Notes under the pieces: generated by a model
Told to the model about the DNA's origin: nothing
Database searches by the model: none
What the model saw: the letters and a program-made list of their open reading frames with translations, nothing else
Position numbers and translations under genes: made by a program
Part shown: piece by piece, positions 10,591 through 23,205 of the stretch
How positions within the stretch are numbered: the first letter of the stretch is position 1
How the letters are laid out: every line of letters starts with the position of its first letter
Origin: Mucor racemosus
Lineage: Eukaryota > Mucoromycota > Mucoromycetes > Mucorales > Mucoraceae
Direction of reading: 5' to 3'
Assembly (NCBI GenBank): GCA_027405735.1
Contig: JAPEHQ010000007.1
Coordinates: forward strand, 1,823,001-1,887,000
DNA length: 64,000 bases

Positions 10591-11122
10591 TGTTGTAATG
10601 CCACCAAGTACCACCTTTTATCACCGTCTACAGTATCAATACATCTTATAATCTATTGACTACGATATGTATTGAAGTGCAACGACTTGATATCGGATAT
10701 AAAAAACTCCTAATTTACTAAGTTTGCATCCAGTAATTACCAATAACGCTTGGATCTCAATAATTATGACACCATATTATTTTATCCCATCGGTTAATCA
10801 ATCAGATAGCAATTAAATCGAGATCCAAGTAAATTTAGCGCAGCATTGAAACAAGGCAACTCACAAGCTCTGCAAGCACAGTTAAATTATGATTGATCCA
10901 TTTCAATCCATAGATTACTATCAAGCAGATTTAATGGTTCAATAGTGCCTTAAATTACATCTCAGGATCTCAATGTCAAATCAATATAAAAGGCCATACT
11001 TTTATATCTAAATTAAAGATATCTTGTTTTTATTATACAGTTAAAGAACTGGTTCGTTACTTATTCTCTTTTAATTGTATTCTTTTTTAAGTGTTATTTA
11101 TCAAACCTGAAAATACACGACA
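10591..11122 (+). repeat. Dispersed repeat E, copy I (possible solo LTR)
   Basis: Closely matches 39803-40345 and, inverted, 32591-33144 plus 26563-26571. It starts TGTTGT and ends ACGACA, so its ends form a short imperfect inverted repeat of the TGT...ACA type, and it is about 530 bp with no ORF. This is what a solo LTR would look like, but I see no target duplication. Copy I is joined directly to repeat B at 11123. Confidence 0.65.
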
Positions 11123-12500
11123 GTTTTAAATAAAAAAGCATTTTTTTTAAAACTTTTCTTATATTTAACCATGTGCGGTCTGAAAATTCAGTTTTTGTAG
11201 CGGACATTTTCGGGACTCATTTTATCCTTACCAACACTCATGATTTTGATCAAAAAACAGAAAAATCAAATTTTGATACCAAAATCAACGTTTAAATATA
11301 CTACATTGTGAGAAAAAATTGTAGCCATAGATGATACACACTTTATAAAAGCTTAACATTAAATGTTAAGTAATGAAACTTTGTACTTTTGTACCAAAAA
11401 CGGTTTTTTGATTAAAGGATTTTCATGTAATATTTTGCAATAAAAATGTTCATTATTTTTTATTGAGCAAATAGAGGGCTAAATTCTGCATATGCATATA
11501 TTTTTTGTTTTTATAATTGGTAGTATAATTAACTCTAGATTTGCAAAATCAGAAAAAAAAAATTAAAAAATGTCAAAATTGATGATCTGGACAAAAATAT
11601 TTTTTGAAATTAATATTCCGCTTATAAGCCTTGTAAGTCTTAGAAATAAGAGATTTTATAATACTTGAGAACTTTTTCAAGAATTTACGATGCTGTATCC
11701 AGTTGATTCAAGCTTGTTACTGTAAATCTTTATACATGTTAATATTGTGTGGTAGTTTATTTGATAATAATATAGTCTTATTTTATAATTATTGCGTTAG
11801 AGGTGGTTTACATTGAGTTTTAATCTTACATTTCCAAAATCTTAAACATAAACATAGCCATCACTGAAGAAACCTATTGCCATCTTTTTATCCTCTTTGT
11901 CCCAAGCCAATACTATTCAATACTTTACTAGAACCAATTTACAGTAAGTACTTACAAATGGTTCCTTGGTATTTGCATTCATATTCCATAAACTAAATGG
12001 ACTGGTTTCATCTACAGCAGTAGTATCAAACGTATCATCAGCCCGCCTTATGATAAATGTCAATCTAAAATCAGAAACATCCCATTGTCATTGTTACAAG
12101 CTGTGAAAAGCTTGATTTTTAATAATACAACAATTAAATAAAAGACAAGATGATAATAATAGCATATGGTGAGTATTTAACATCTAAATTTGATGAAGTA
12201 TGCTTTTAAACTCTTTTAAAAATTCTGAGGTAAACACAACCTCTGGGTCCTGTAATTTCTATCCATCAAAATGTTGCGATTTCCATTGCACAATGAATGC
12301 ACCTTTTATCAATCTTGACATCGATGTACATTGAATACAAGTCTTTTACCAGATGTATTTTCTCTGGTTTATTAATATTCAGTCATATTGAACGATGATT
12401 TGTAGCATTGCCAAAAAAAAAGAATAAATGCTTCAAAAATTTTTTGCATATCAAATTATGCAATTTAGTAGCAATGATTGCACTTAACTATGCTTTTTGA
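11123..12500 (+). repeat. Dispersed repeat B, copy II
   Basis: Aligns by eye with 37060-38440 over about 1.4 kb, and its first 680 bp also with 990-1670. Shared landmarks include GTAGCGGACATTTT near 11200, TTCAAGCTTGTTACTGTAAA near 11708 and GATTTGTAGCATTGCC near 12399. Short indels differ between the copies and no common reading frame survives. Confidence 0.7.
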
Positions 12501-14479
12501 ACCTATTGATATTAACCCGACGAATTATTAGTACTTTCATTCAAAAGTAAACTTTGATTTATACATATACATTTAGCCATTCAATAAAAGACATTGCATT
12601 TATTATCCGTTATATCAATCAACCAACTTCATCTTGATTCGGATACATTTGACAATTAAATGCCTAAATTACACTTGAACTACCAGTTATCGCCACAAAA
12701 AATTCTCGTACAGGTTGACGAAGCATCACAATGTGGATCATTTTTTTGTGTTCATAGATCTGAGCTCTCCCACACATTCATAGATCTCGGAATAAACCAT
12801 ATTTCTATCTATTCAATTTAACTGAAATCTGAAATACATTGAACGCCAACATTGTACTTGATAAAACGCCTTCCTTTATTGCGAGTCAAGACAACTAATT
12901 TGATGCTAGTTTAGCATCATCAGCAGTTGAATCAGATAAATTTGAGATTAGGCGACCTTTTTTAATAGTAGTTTTGCACACCACCATGAGCTAATAATGG
13001 ACCATTACTATAGATACGCTAATTAAGGATGGTGATGAGTTAACTCTAATGGATCAACGAGTTGATTAGCAGTATGAAAGAAGTAATATTAGAACCAAAG
13101 ATAGCAATTGAATGAGCAAGAGATGATGAATCATGTAAATTAGTATAATTGAATTGTTTCAAGAGTTCTGAAATAAATACGCCTTTACTTTTGGCGGATA
13201 AAAATTGATTTATTAGTAAAATCAATTAACAAGTAATAATTATGGTGTACCTTTGATAGTGGTATACAAGACAATGTCTCGTTTTTTTCTTGGCTGTTGG
13301 TCATTAAACAGAAATAATTTTTTTTTAGAAATTGAATAGATTAACATGAGTTTATTCATTCATTCCTTCAAATCCAGTCAATACTATACATACTTTTATA
13401 ATCACCAGTTTTTTTTCAGGTTGATGCCAACTTTTTTAGACCAAAAAAGCGTTGATTATAACGTAGATAATGGAACGAAAATGATTAGGTCCTAGATGCT
13501 TTTTTTTGTTCAAGAAAGATATTATTAAAATACGCCCCAACATTAAAAGTTAATAATTTATTTCCAAATAAACAATAGGAAAAACATGTACTGGTACTTG
13601 CTATTTGATTTCAGTTTATAAAAAAATATTGGTACTTTTTGTTGTAGTTTTAAACGTAAATAAAAGAACTGAGGAAAGAGTAGGGAAGAAAAACGAAAAA
13701 TTATTCTAAATCAGTCGATTTTATATGTTACAAACAGAAATTTACAAAGATATGAATACTTTTAGCGTTGCCAAACAGGTTGTTGTCGTTGTTCCCATTT
13801 GGCCTCCGAAAGAAGAACATGGACAGAACTTTTTCAAACCTCAGATTTCAAATTGATGTATCTGCTCAATAAGACAATTCTTTTAAATCCGTGAATTAGC
13901 TGATATAATAGCTAATAATAAAAAAAAGAAATAAAATAAACGATAGTAAGTCAACTAGAATATAGTAATTTTTATTGACTTTTAAGAATAAACTGAAGAA
14001 CTCTGTTATTTTGTCCTGAGCTCCTCTTTATATATACATTTCAAATTTATTCTAATTTCGGTGTTCATTCCTATTACAAGTATTGTTATTTTCTATTATC
14101 TAAACTGTTAGTAATGGTTCCGTATTTCATAGGGAATGCTGTTCCAGTCTCAATATTTCTTCTAGGAATGCTATTTTGTCATGAATGATAAGAATTATCA
14201 ACTCCAAATTAAGTAATTATTTAATTCAATACCACCAGATGAAATGGAGATCATAGTGTATCTTAAACACAGAATCAGAATAACTCACATCTGTTTTAAA
14301 TCATTCAAATTATCTTCGTCATTAATTATATTATGACTGATATACTTTAGTAAGTTGACTAAAAAACTTTGGCCTCACTACTCTGCTCATCTGGACTGCC
14401 TGATCTGCACAAAATTTTTCATTCTATCCATCTGTACAGATCATTATGCCCATGGGCACCATAATTAGGCCGTAATAAA
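12501..14479. other. Decayed A/T-rich sequence, no intact gene
   Basis: No long open frame on either strand. One stretch on the minus strand (about 14500-14340) stays open apart from one stop and reads like old coding sequence, with GLIMVPMGIMICTDG followed by AVQMSRVVRPKFF. I cannot assign it. Confidence 0.5.
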
Positions 14480-15860
14480 GATGTACCTTCTCTCTATGGG
14501 TCATTGATATCTCTCCAAAAATAGAAGTATTAATACCAGAATAAGTGCACTGGTCTAACATTGACCAAAATTGACTTAAAATTGATTGTAAAAAGTTAAG
14601 CTTTGAGTTAGGGTGTTAATTTTTTGTATTCACAAGATAGATTGAGCAAAAAGCTATTCTGTACTTTTTTGTTTCAGCAAAAAATACTAATTTCTTGTCA
14701 AGATAATCAAGTAATAGTTTACATTACAGCTTAAAGCTATGATAACGGGGTTTGAAAATTGATTTAATAAAAAAAATGGTCCAAAATGATTAAAAAAATA
14801 AAAGCGTTTAATAGCTCATAAACTGCAAAGTAAGCTTAACTAACGCATTAAATGTTTTTTGTACAGTTTTAAATTCTACACCCATCTAAACAGAATTCAA
14901 ACAAATATTTTATATTAAATTTTGCGCAAAATGCAATTGAAATTTTGGAGGTTTTTTAATATACTCATAATTTTTTATAAACATTGCTCAAATATAAGTA
15001 ATTGAGGGTATGCGCAAAAAAAATATCTATCGATAGAGCCTTTGATATACCTCTTAGCTGCATTTTTCGTTGAGAAAAGGAGATTTTTGTCAATTTTTTT
15101 TTTGAAATTCAGAATTTGGGATGAGGGTACACAAGGGAAAAATTGAAGCTAGAAGCGAGGGTATTTCTTTGTATACATTTTTGAGGATATCTCCACGAAA
15201 AATCAATATTTTGTAAAAAGTTAAATTGGTTTCGGTAGAGTTCAACGGGGTCTATGACATGAATGTAAAAAAAATGCTGCTCAATTTAATCAATATTTTG
15301 AAATCTACTACTAAAATGTCAAAAAATGAAAAAAAAAATTGCTCAGATTTTTTTTATTGAAATATGTTATAGAACGCTTTAAAACTAATAAGTTTTATTA
15401 TTCGGAAGTGTTCGTATAGCTTAATTTTTAGTAGATATATGAAGGCTCAAAGTTTTTGACTTTTGCCAGTAAATTAGCGGTAAAAATCTGAAACATTAGC
15501 ACTGAAAAATTAATACCAACTGCAAAGAATATGATATTTCCGAATACTCGTTTTTGGATGAAAGCTGGACATCTCAGGTACATTGGCATATAATTTTTTT
15601 GGTGTTGTTTAATGAAAAAAAAAAAGTAGAGCTGGGATAAAAAGTGACACCCAGTTTTCAAAAAAAAAAGCCGTTGTTTTTGAGATTTCGTGAGATATAG
15701 GGTAAACTTAGGAATAGGTGACATGATGCGACCAATTTATATCTGTTTAGTAGCACTTAAGGTATATCCTAAAAAATGTTTAGTATGAGGTTAGTTATAG
15801 AAAAGAGTGCACGTTCTGATTTTGAAGATTGAAAACTATGAAACTTCAAATTTTGCTCAA
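14480..15860 (+). repeat. Dispersed repeat C, copy I
   Basis: Aligns with 55150-56600 and 40570-41880, and inverted with 33500-34660. Constant landmarks are CTCCACGAAAAATCAATATT near 15190 and CATCTAAA near 14883. The antisense strand carries short open stretches (15724-15428) whose translation resembles the same strand of other copies (PKF-LYL near the start), so the unit may once have been coding. The class is unknown. Confidence 0.7.
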
Positions 15861-16710
15861 CCAGATACTTACAAAAAATACAAAATCCATTTTGAGATAT
15901 GGAGTGTAACGTCTTCTGAATATATCAAACAAAGTTAATAAAGTTCATAGTAAATTTTATGTAAATAAATAAAATTTATAAAGTGAATATATATATAATA
16001 TATATATATTATCGATTAATTAATCAATTTAGAAAGACAATTAACAATTATGGAGTGTAACGGTTTTGCTTCTACAATAATAATAATACCAACTGTTATA
16101 ACTTTCTGCGTTAAAGACCTTACAAAAGCGATCAAAAAACGCATACATATAATAATTATTATAACATCCTCTGTTATAGAGTATACTCTTCGGGAAAACA
16201 CTCTCAAATGGATTTTACAGCATAAATTACCAAATATTATCTACCAAGTTCTGTAGCATTTTAGATATATATTTGAGCATTTCATAATGATGTTTTCCTG
16301 ATCGAGAAGGTTTCAATATCCACTACTAGAAAATATTATAATATCTGGACTACTATTCAATACAAATGTCGCAGAATACGTCTAAATTAAGCAAAAAACG
16401 TTTTAGGATGCAAGCTGCTCTTGGAAACATCGATAAATCCAGTTAATTTATCAAAGAATCTTATACAAAAATATACACTGATCATCCTTCTTGATGTCTG
16501 CATCCTGATGCCATCATATTCTTATATTCATCGCAATAAAAGTAAATTTTAAATCAAGTTATTTTCTTTTTTTATTCTTTTAAAAGCATTCATTAGTAAA
16601 AAAAATATGGAATTGATGCTAGTAATAACAAATATATATATGCGTGTGTGTTTTGTGTGTATGAGTGGAAGCAATCAACACTTTTCTCCTTTATCGTTTT
16701 TTCTTTTCTC
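15861..16710. other. Intergenic, A/T-rich
   Basis: Includes an alternating TA tract at about 15985-16011 that can form a cruciform. The open frames 16050-16256 (+) and 16016-16207 (-) lie over each other in simple A/T sequence and are not credible genes. The downstream end is the 3' flank of PCNA. Confidence 0.5.
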
Positions 16711-17628
16711 TTAGTTTTCATCACCAATCTTGGGAGCCAAGTAATATCTAACATAACCCAAGTTCTCAAGCTTATAATCAACCAAAAGAGGGACATCTGT
16801 TGATAAATTCAAACTGACACGAGATGCAAGAGGTGTAGCTTTGGTGAAGTTAACGAGGTACTTGATAGAGAAAGTCATGGCGACACTTTGTTGAAGTTCA
16901 ATAACGGTAGCATCATCTTCACTATCAACAGAGCTGTTGGCCTTCAAAGTAACAGCACCCTTACCGATCTCGCCATCACTAGAGAACTTAATACCTTCCT
17001 TTGTACATTCAATGGTAACTACATGTCAAGAAAAAGAAAAGGGTCAGTCAGCTAATATGGAGTAAATATCTTTTGACATGAACATACCAGAATCACTGAG
17101 AGTTTGTAAATCACGACAAATTTCTTGGAATCTAGTAGAAGACATAGTGACAACGGCTTCATATGTGGTTTCAGGGATACCCAAATGCTCACTGTCAATG
17201 TCCATCAACTTGAGATCGTATTCACTGATCTTATCACTGTCTATGATTAATAACAACGCGTTAAAATCATGATCTAAACCTCTCTAATTTTCAAACAATT
17301 AAAACATACCTTTGCTCTCAAAAACCATACTCAAAACATCACCATCATCGTCGGCCTTGAGGGTCAAAATATCATCATTACGAGCACACTTCAAGATTTT
17401 ACCCAAATTGGCCAAGTTGATACCCAAAGGCAAGTTACGATCACAACGATAAGGATCGAAGCCATCAGAACGCAACAACATAGCAACCAAAGCGACATGA
17501 GAGTTATCCATAGCTTGGAGCGCAATACCAGAGTCATTACATTCAAAGTTACATTCTGTAACGAGTTCTCTGACAGCTTCGAGAAGAGATTTGAGGAGCT
17601 TGGCTTGTTGGAGGCGGGCTTCGAGCAT
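16711..17628 (-). CDS. POL30: Proliferating cell nuclear antigen (PCNA), DNA sliding clamp
   Basis: PCNA is the ring-shaped trimer that tethers DNA polymerases delta and epsilon and many repair factors to DNA in the nucleus. Exons (minus strand) are 17628-17310, 17240-17088 and 17018-16711, giving 259 aa, close to the usual 258-261. Both introns have GTATGT donors. The N-terminus [18 protein letters not shown], the [14 protein letters not shown] segment near 40, [13 protein letters not shown] (interdomain connector, about 118-130) and the C-terminus YYLAPKI are hallmarks of the family. A further intron (17695-17634; donor GTAAGT, acceptor TTTAG) probably lies in the 5' UTR, just before ATG. 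An ACGCGT box lies upstream at 17752-17757. The gene is divergent from MVP1. Confidence 0.97.
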
Positions 17629-18198
17629 TGTAGCTAAATAGGTTTATGAATTAATTTATGAAATGGTTGGCCAAAACTTGAAAGTTTTTACTTACATTGG
17701 TTTGTTTTTTATGTGTTTAAAAGAGAAAGAGAAAGAGAATGTAAAACCGAAACGCGTCTTTGGATTAAAAAGATTTTTTTACGCAAAATGATGTACGAAT
17801 CGCGCGCTTCGTGGTAGAAGCATCCGGCCCGGTCGTTTTGATGCGCTGTTTACATTTACGAAGCGTTTTCTTGCTGCCTTCTTCATTTTGTGTGATGTTT
17901 ACACGGCGCTTGTACTTGAATAAGCTAAGCATGAAAATACAATGAATATTTGCAAGGCCAATTTACATAAAAATCGATAGAACAATAATAAATTTATCCA
18001 TTATACGAATATAAATAAAAATACAATTTTAACATCATAAATTAGAGCATGGCCATGTTGTTATTGTTGATGATGTTGCTGCTGCATTGTGCGGCTTCTT
18101 AAAACATACGTACATGAATGTTCGTTTGTAATACTTCCGGCTCTCTTTTCTTTTTTTCCCTTTGAACGCTTACTTCCATCTCTTTAAATACAAGACTC
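17629..18198. other. Divergent promoter region between PCNA and MVP1
   Basis: 570 bp between the two start codons. It is markedly more G/C-rich than the rest of the window around 17790-17920 (GCGCGC near 17803, GGCCCGG near 17828). It contains the likely PCNA 5'-UTR intron (17634-17695) and pyrimidine tracts before the MVP1 start. Confidence 0.6.
17752..17757. promoter_or_regulatory. MCB-type box ACGCGT upstream of PCNA
   Basis: A palindromic ACGCGT 124 bp upstream of the PCNA start codon. This is the core recognised by MBF-type G1/S transcription factors in fungi, and PCNA is a classic S-phase gene. The function is inferred from sequence and position only. Confidence 0.55.
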
Positions 18199-20646
18199 AT
18201 GCAAACGCCCAACGACGATATATTAAGCCCCGATTACAGTAATCCTTTGCAGTACTTTAACTCTCAGTCTTTATCTCGAACGACACCCCCCATCTATGCA
18301 GATGACCCATGGACTACCAGCAGTAACGCTTCCTTTGACTTTAATGATAATGGTAATGGCAATAATTACGCTGTAGATTCCACACTTGGCCATAGTTTCA
18401 TGATAGAATCGGAATTGGAGCAACAGGATGCGGGCTTTGGGTCAGAACTGACAGCTAATAATGTTCTATGTAAATATATATGAATATAACCTAATGTTAA
18501 ATGTTAATTATATAAAAATTGATTAGTGGGCGCGGATGTACCTGATGTTTATTTTGATATTTATAGCAAATCAAATCCACATCATGAAAAAATAGATACT
18601 AGAACTTTACAAATTATATTACATTTAGCTGGTATACCTCTGTTTAATCAAGAAAAAGTAATAATTCCAACGTTGCTTTTACAACATTATTTTGCTAATA
18701 CAAAAGTATAGGTCATGAGTCTAATTGTCACTCCTGGTGAAAACTCTGTTACACGAAATGAATTCAATGCTTATCTAGCACTCATTGCCTGTGCTCAGAA
18801 AAACATGGGTAAGATGATATCATTTTCCCCTTTATTAAAGCATTCTGCTAAGCATTTGTTGCTATCATAGATATATCATTGGAGACAGTTTATCAACATA
18901 GAAATGGTATGTGTATATCACGCCATTTATTATTGATGTTATTCTAATACTTGAAACGCAATCTAGACTTACCTATACCTACCATATCTGATATGGAATC
19001 TTATAATATACGTGAAATAGCAGCAATAAATAAAGAACCACATCAGACTAAAAAAGAGGGTCCTTGGGATAATACTCAATCCAAAAATACAGATCGATCT
19101 GATGTATCAAGCACAAATACTGCTGTGCAACAACCAGAAACTGATGAGCAACATCAGTTACAACTGAATCGTTCAAGGTATCAACAGGAACAAGAAGCCA
19201 TTAATCAATGGTTTCGTGATTTAGATCATATCACTGTATCCCGTACATCAGAGAAAGAAGGTTTTTTATTCAAGCATATTAACTATGAAGTAGAAAGTGA
19301 GAAATTAGGTTGCAAAGTATTGCGTCGATTTAGTGATTTTTGGTGGTTATGGGAGATTTTATTAAGAAGATACCCTTACAGAATTATGCCAAATTTACCA
19401 CCAAAAAAGCTTGGAGGAAGTAAAGTGACATTTCAAAATTACTTGCTTGAAATATTTATTCAATCCCTCTTTCTTGAATAGGAGACGATGTGTTTGAAGA
19501 GAGAAGAAGAAAGGGCCTTGTTCGATTTATTAATTCAATTGCAAGACACCCTGTTTTAGGCAAAGATGAAGTTGTTATTGCATTTTTGAGTCATCCCTCT
19601 GTAAGATTATATAAGATTGAGCCTCATCATCCCAAAACCGATATTTTTATACTTTTGTAGGAGATCAATTCATGGAAAAGAGCAAACCCTCCTTCATTAG
19701 ACGAAGAATTTGTTAGAAAATCATATAATATAGCTTATTTGGAACGAACTATACCCATGGATTTAGATGATCGAATTGTTAGAATGAAAAAACGACTATC
19801 TGTTTCAATACAACAATATGAGCGCATGTGTTTTATTATGAATCAAATGACTCGGTTGAAAAAAGCATTAGGTACCGATTATATTCGCTATAGCACCACA
19901 TTAAAGTAAGTAATTCAAGACATGCAATTGACAGAAAAAGGCTAAGGTTTTACAAATGCAGCTCTGTGAGCGAATTAGACAAGCATTGCTGGGTTCCTGA
20001 TTGCCAAGGCTGTCCAGAAGTGATACGTGGTTATGATAATATTGTCAAATCCATGCAACAAGCAGGAACAATACTGAACAAACAGGTAATTGTATGAAAT
20101 CGAGTCTATAAAAAACATAGATTAAAGTTGTGATTAATAGGCAAAGGCGACCGGTGATAGTATTGTGGAGAGTTTGAAAAGACAACGAGATTCACTCGAA
20201 TCATTTAGAGTATGTAATCACTAAACATATGTAATGCTGAAAGTAATAAACAATCAATGTTATAGGAATTACTAGAACGTCGTGAAAGAATGAGCCCTAT
20301 TCAAAATGAAACACTTTCTAGACAAATGGCACGGTACAAAAAAGGTCAAATACAACCATCTATTGCTCATGACGAAGATACAACTCCACAAAACGATATG
20401 CCTTCACACCAATTTTTTGATGAAGTCAGTGGTGGATTGCCGCTTGTCAAGCAACGCGACATATTTATTAAACATTGTTTTATTGAAGAGTTATCCTATC
20501 TCCACAAACAGCAAGCAAGCGTATCTGCCATGTACAATAAGTATGTAAGAGACGAAGTCAAATATGCAAGACAATGGAGTGATCATTGGAAATATTTAGA
20601 AGTAGTAACAAGTGAAATGCCAAATAGGCCTAGTGATTTCTCTTGA
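18199..20646 (+). CDS. MVP1: Sorting nexin of the MVP1/SNX8 type
   Basis: A PX-BAR sorting nexin that binds PI3P on endosomes and drives tubule-based recycling and vacuolar sorting. Ten exons: 18199-18469, 18527-18657, 18712-18808, 18871-18906, 18967-19419, 19482-19600, 19661-19905, 19962-20085, 20141-20209, 20266-20646, giving 641 aa. The N-terminal 90 residues are low-complexity. An EH-like region follows (PDVYFDIYSKSNP, then VTRNEFNAYLALIACAQKN), a typical feature of Mvp1. The PX domain is at about 266-380, with RRFSDFWWLW providing the Arg of the phosphoinositide pocket and NLPPKKLGG next to the membrane loop. The C-terminal half is a BAR-type helical region. Exon 2 ends before an in-frame TAG at 18710, so the 54-nt intron 18658-18711 is required. 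Convergent with ATP1. Confidence 0.93.
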
Positions 20647-21116
20647 GACAAAAGTGATTTTTTCAATAATAATAAAAAAGACCCTATGTAAACTTTAAAG
20701 GGTTGTTTTGAAGGTGAAGAAGCCTTTAAAGTTTATTTCAGTATACTTTTTCAATACATCTTAAATGGAATAACGTTTTTTATTCTCTACATTTCATAAA
20801 GAAAACAGTGCATTATTGACAATACCTTTGAATTTGGCTGTTTTCAAGGAAATAGAATTCAATCAAATGTCTCTCTAGACAAATCGTTTTATTATGCAGG
20901 TTTGTATAGAATTGGTCGAGCAAAAGAACAACAATTATCAATCTATAACATTTACAGGTCTTTGAAGACATTACATCTAACTAACATTTTATGTAAATTA
21001 TATTTTTATTTTATAACAAAGTGTAGAATTGTTTTTTTTCATCTTCTCTTTCTTTATATTTTATCTTTTCTTAAAAGTTACAAGAAAAAATTAGTTGTTT
21101 GTTATCATACTATAAA
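20647..21116. other. 3' regions of convergent MVP1 and ATP1
   Basis: Non-coding. It holds a strong hairpin at 20689-20735 and otherwise A/T-rich sequence with AATAAAA-like signals near 20670. The open frame 20902-21120 runs into the ATP1 stop region and is not credible. Confidence 0.6.
20689..20735. repeat. Perfect 13-bp inverted repeat (hairpin) after MVP1
   Basis: TAAACTTTAAAGG at 20689-20701 is repeated in inverse as CCTTTAAAGTTTA at 20723-20735, with a 21-nt loop. It starts 43 nt past the MVP1 stop and lies between two convergent genes, so it could shape 3' ends or act on both transcripts. Confidence 0.7.
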
Positions 21117-23205
21117 TTAATAGAAGCTCTTGCAATGGTTATCACAGACATCACGGAGCTTAGTCTCGAGTTCCTTGGAGAGGACACCCTTGGTGCGGAT
21201 TTCCTCAAGGACATCACTGTGTTGAGTAGCAACGTGGCTAATGAAATCCTTTTCCCAATCAACAACCTTGTTAACAGGGATCTTATCAAGGTAACCGTTA
21301 ACACCAGCAAAGATGATGGGAACTTGAGCTTGAATAGACAAAGGAGAGTATTGAGGTTGCTTCAACAATTCAGTGAGACGGGCACCACGGTTCAACAAGA
21401 ATTGAGTGGAAGCATCCAAATCAGAACCGAATTGGGCGAAAGCAGCAACTTCACGGTATTGAGCCAAGAAAAGCTTCATGGAACCAGCAACTTGCTTCAT
21501 AGCCTTGGTTTGAGCAGCGGAACCGACACGAGAGACGGAGAGACCGACGTTAATAGCGGGACGGATACCCTTGAAGAAAAGTTCGGCTTCCAAGAAAATT
21601 TGACCATCAGTAATGGAAATAACGTTAGTGGGAATATAAGCAGAGACATCACCACCTTGGGTTTCAATGATGGGAAGAGCGGTCATGGAACCATAACCGA
21701 AGCTCTTGTTCATCTTGGCAGCACGTTCCAAAAGACGAGAGTGAAGATAGAAAACATCACCAGGGTAAGCTTCACGACCAGGAGGACGACGAAGCAAGAG
21801 AGACATTTGACGGTAAGCAACAGCTTGCTTGGACAAATCATCATAAATGATCAAAGAGTGACGACCGTTATCACGGAACCATTCACCAAAGGCAGCACCA
21901 GAGAAAGGAGCGAGGTATTGAAGAGGAGCGGCTTCAGAGGCAGTAGCAGCAACGACAATAGTATACTTCATGGCATCTAAATAACATTGTTATTAACTAT
22001 CTATATTTTAAATCAATTGAATATATAAACAAATCCTTACCATTCTCTTCGAGAGTTCTGACAAGTTGAGCAACAGTAGAACGCTTTTGACCAACAGCAA
22101 CGTAGATACAGTACAACTTCTTGGCTTCATCAGAACCGTTGTTCCAGTTCTTTTGGTTCAAGATAGTATCGAGAGCGACAGCGGTCTTACCAGTTTGACG
22201 ATCACCAATAATCAATTCACGTTGACCACGACCGATAGGAACCATGGAATCAACAGACTTGATACCAGTTTGCATAGGCTCGTTGACAGAGTGACGAGGC
22301 AAAATACCGGGAGCCTTGACTTGGACACGAGAGCGACCAACAGTGTCAAGAGGACCCTTACCATCAATGGGGTTACCGAGAGCATCGACAACACGACCAA
22401 GGATACCAGGACCAATTGGGACATCGACAATAGCACCAGTACGCTTGACAGTATCACCTTCCTTGATCAAACGATCGTTACCGAAAACGACAATACCGAC
22501 GTTATCAGCTTCCAAGTTAAGAGCCATACCCTAAAAAAAAAACATCAAATGTTGGTTTAAAATTATTAAATAGATATCAATTGATATATTTACCTTGAGA
22601 CCACTGGAGAATTCAACCATCTCTTCGGCTTGACAGTTCTTGAGACCGTAAACACGGGCAATACCATCACCAATAGACAAGACACGACCAGTTTCTTGAA
22701 GGTCAATTTCAGAGTTGGCACCCAAGATACGTTGTTCAAGGATGGAAGAGACTTCAGAAGTGGAAGGCTTGGCAGAAGCATAACCACGAGCAGCAGTGGC
22801 AATAGCACCGAGGTTAACACGGGCCTAAATAAGAATCAATTTAATTAGTTTTGAATGCTGCAAATGTTAATTTTTGTAGGAAATTCTATGAAATTATCTC
22901 GTATTATCGTTTCACACGAATGATTTGTATTAAAATTGAATTAAATATGTAGATGCATTATTTTCATCTGTATATATGTGAATGCGAACGTGTGTGTGTG
23001 TGTGTGTTTGTGTGTAAGTGATGTGGATGTGTGGAACATTATCTGTTTGTTGAGATTATCTTGAATCATTGGACGATTTTTTGACTTTACATGTTGAAAC
23101 AATACGAGATAGTTTTTCATCTAATTTCCTTTATATTATGCTTACAGCAGGAGCCAAGCTACGAACAGCTAAAGGACGGGCAATACGAGCAACGTTTCTA
23201 AGCAT
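21117..23205 (-). CDS. ATP1: Mitochondrial F1Fo ATP synthase subunit alpha
   Basis: A catalytic-core subunit of ATP synthase in the mitochondrial matrix. Four exons (minus strand): 23205-23146, 22824-22594, 22530-22041, 21976-21117, giving 546 aa, the normal length. Exon 1 encodes a basic amphipathic import presequence ([20 protein letters not shown]). Exon 3 carries the Walker A motif GDRQTGKTA near residue 209. The last exon carries [20 protein letters not shown] and, near 412, the Arg-finger region VSRVGSAAQ. All splice junctions keep the frame. The long first intron (321 nt) contains a GT microsatellite. The gene is divergent from ARP2, with about 815 bp between the start codons. Confidence 0.97.
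22990..23015. repeat. GT microsatellite in ATP1 intron 1
   Basis: A near-perfect alternating GT tract with one TTT break, inside the first intron of ATP1. Confidence 0.85.
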
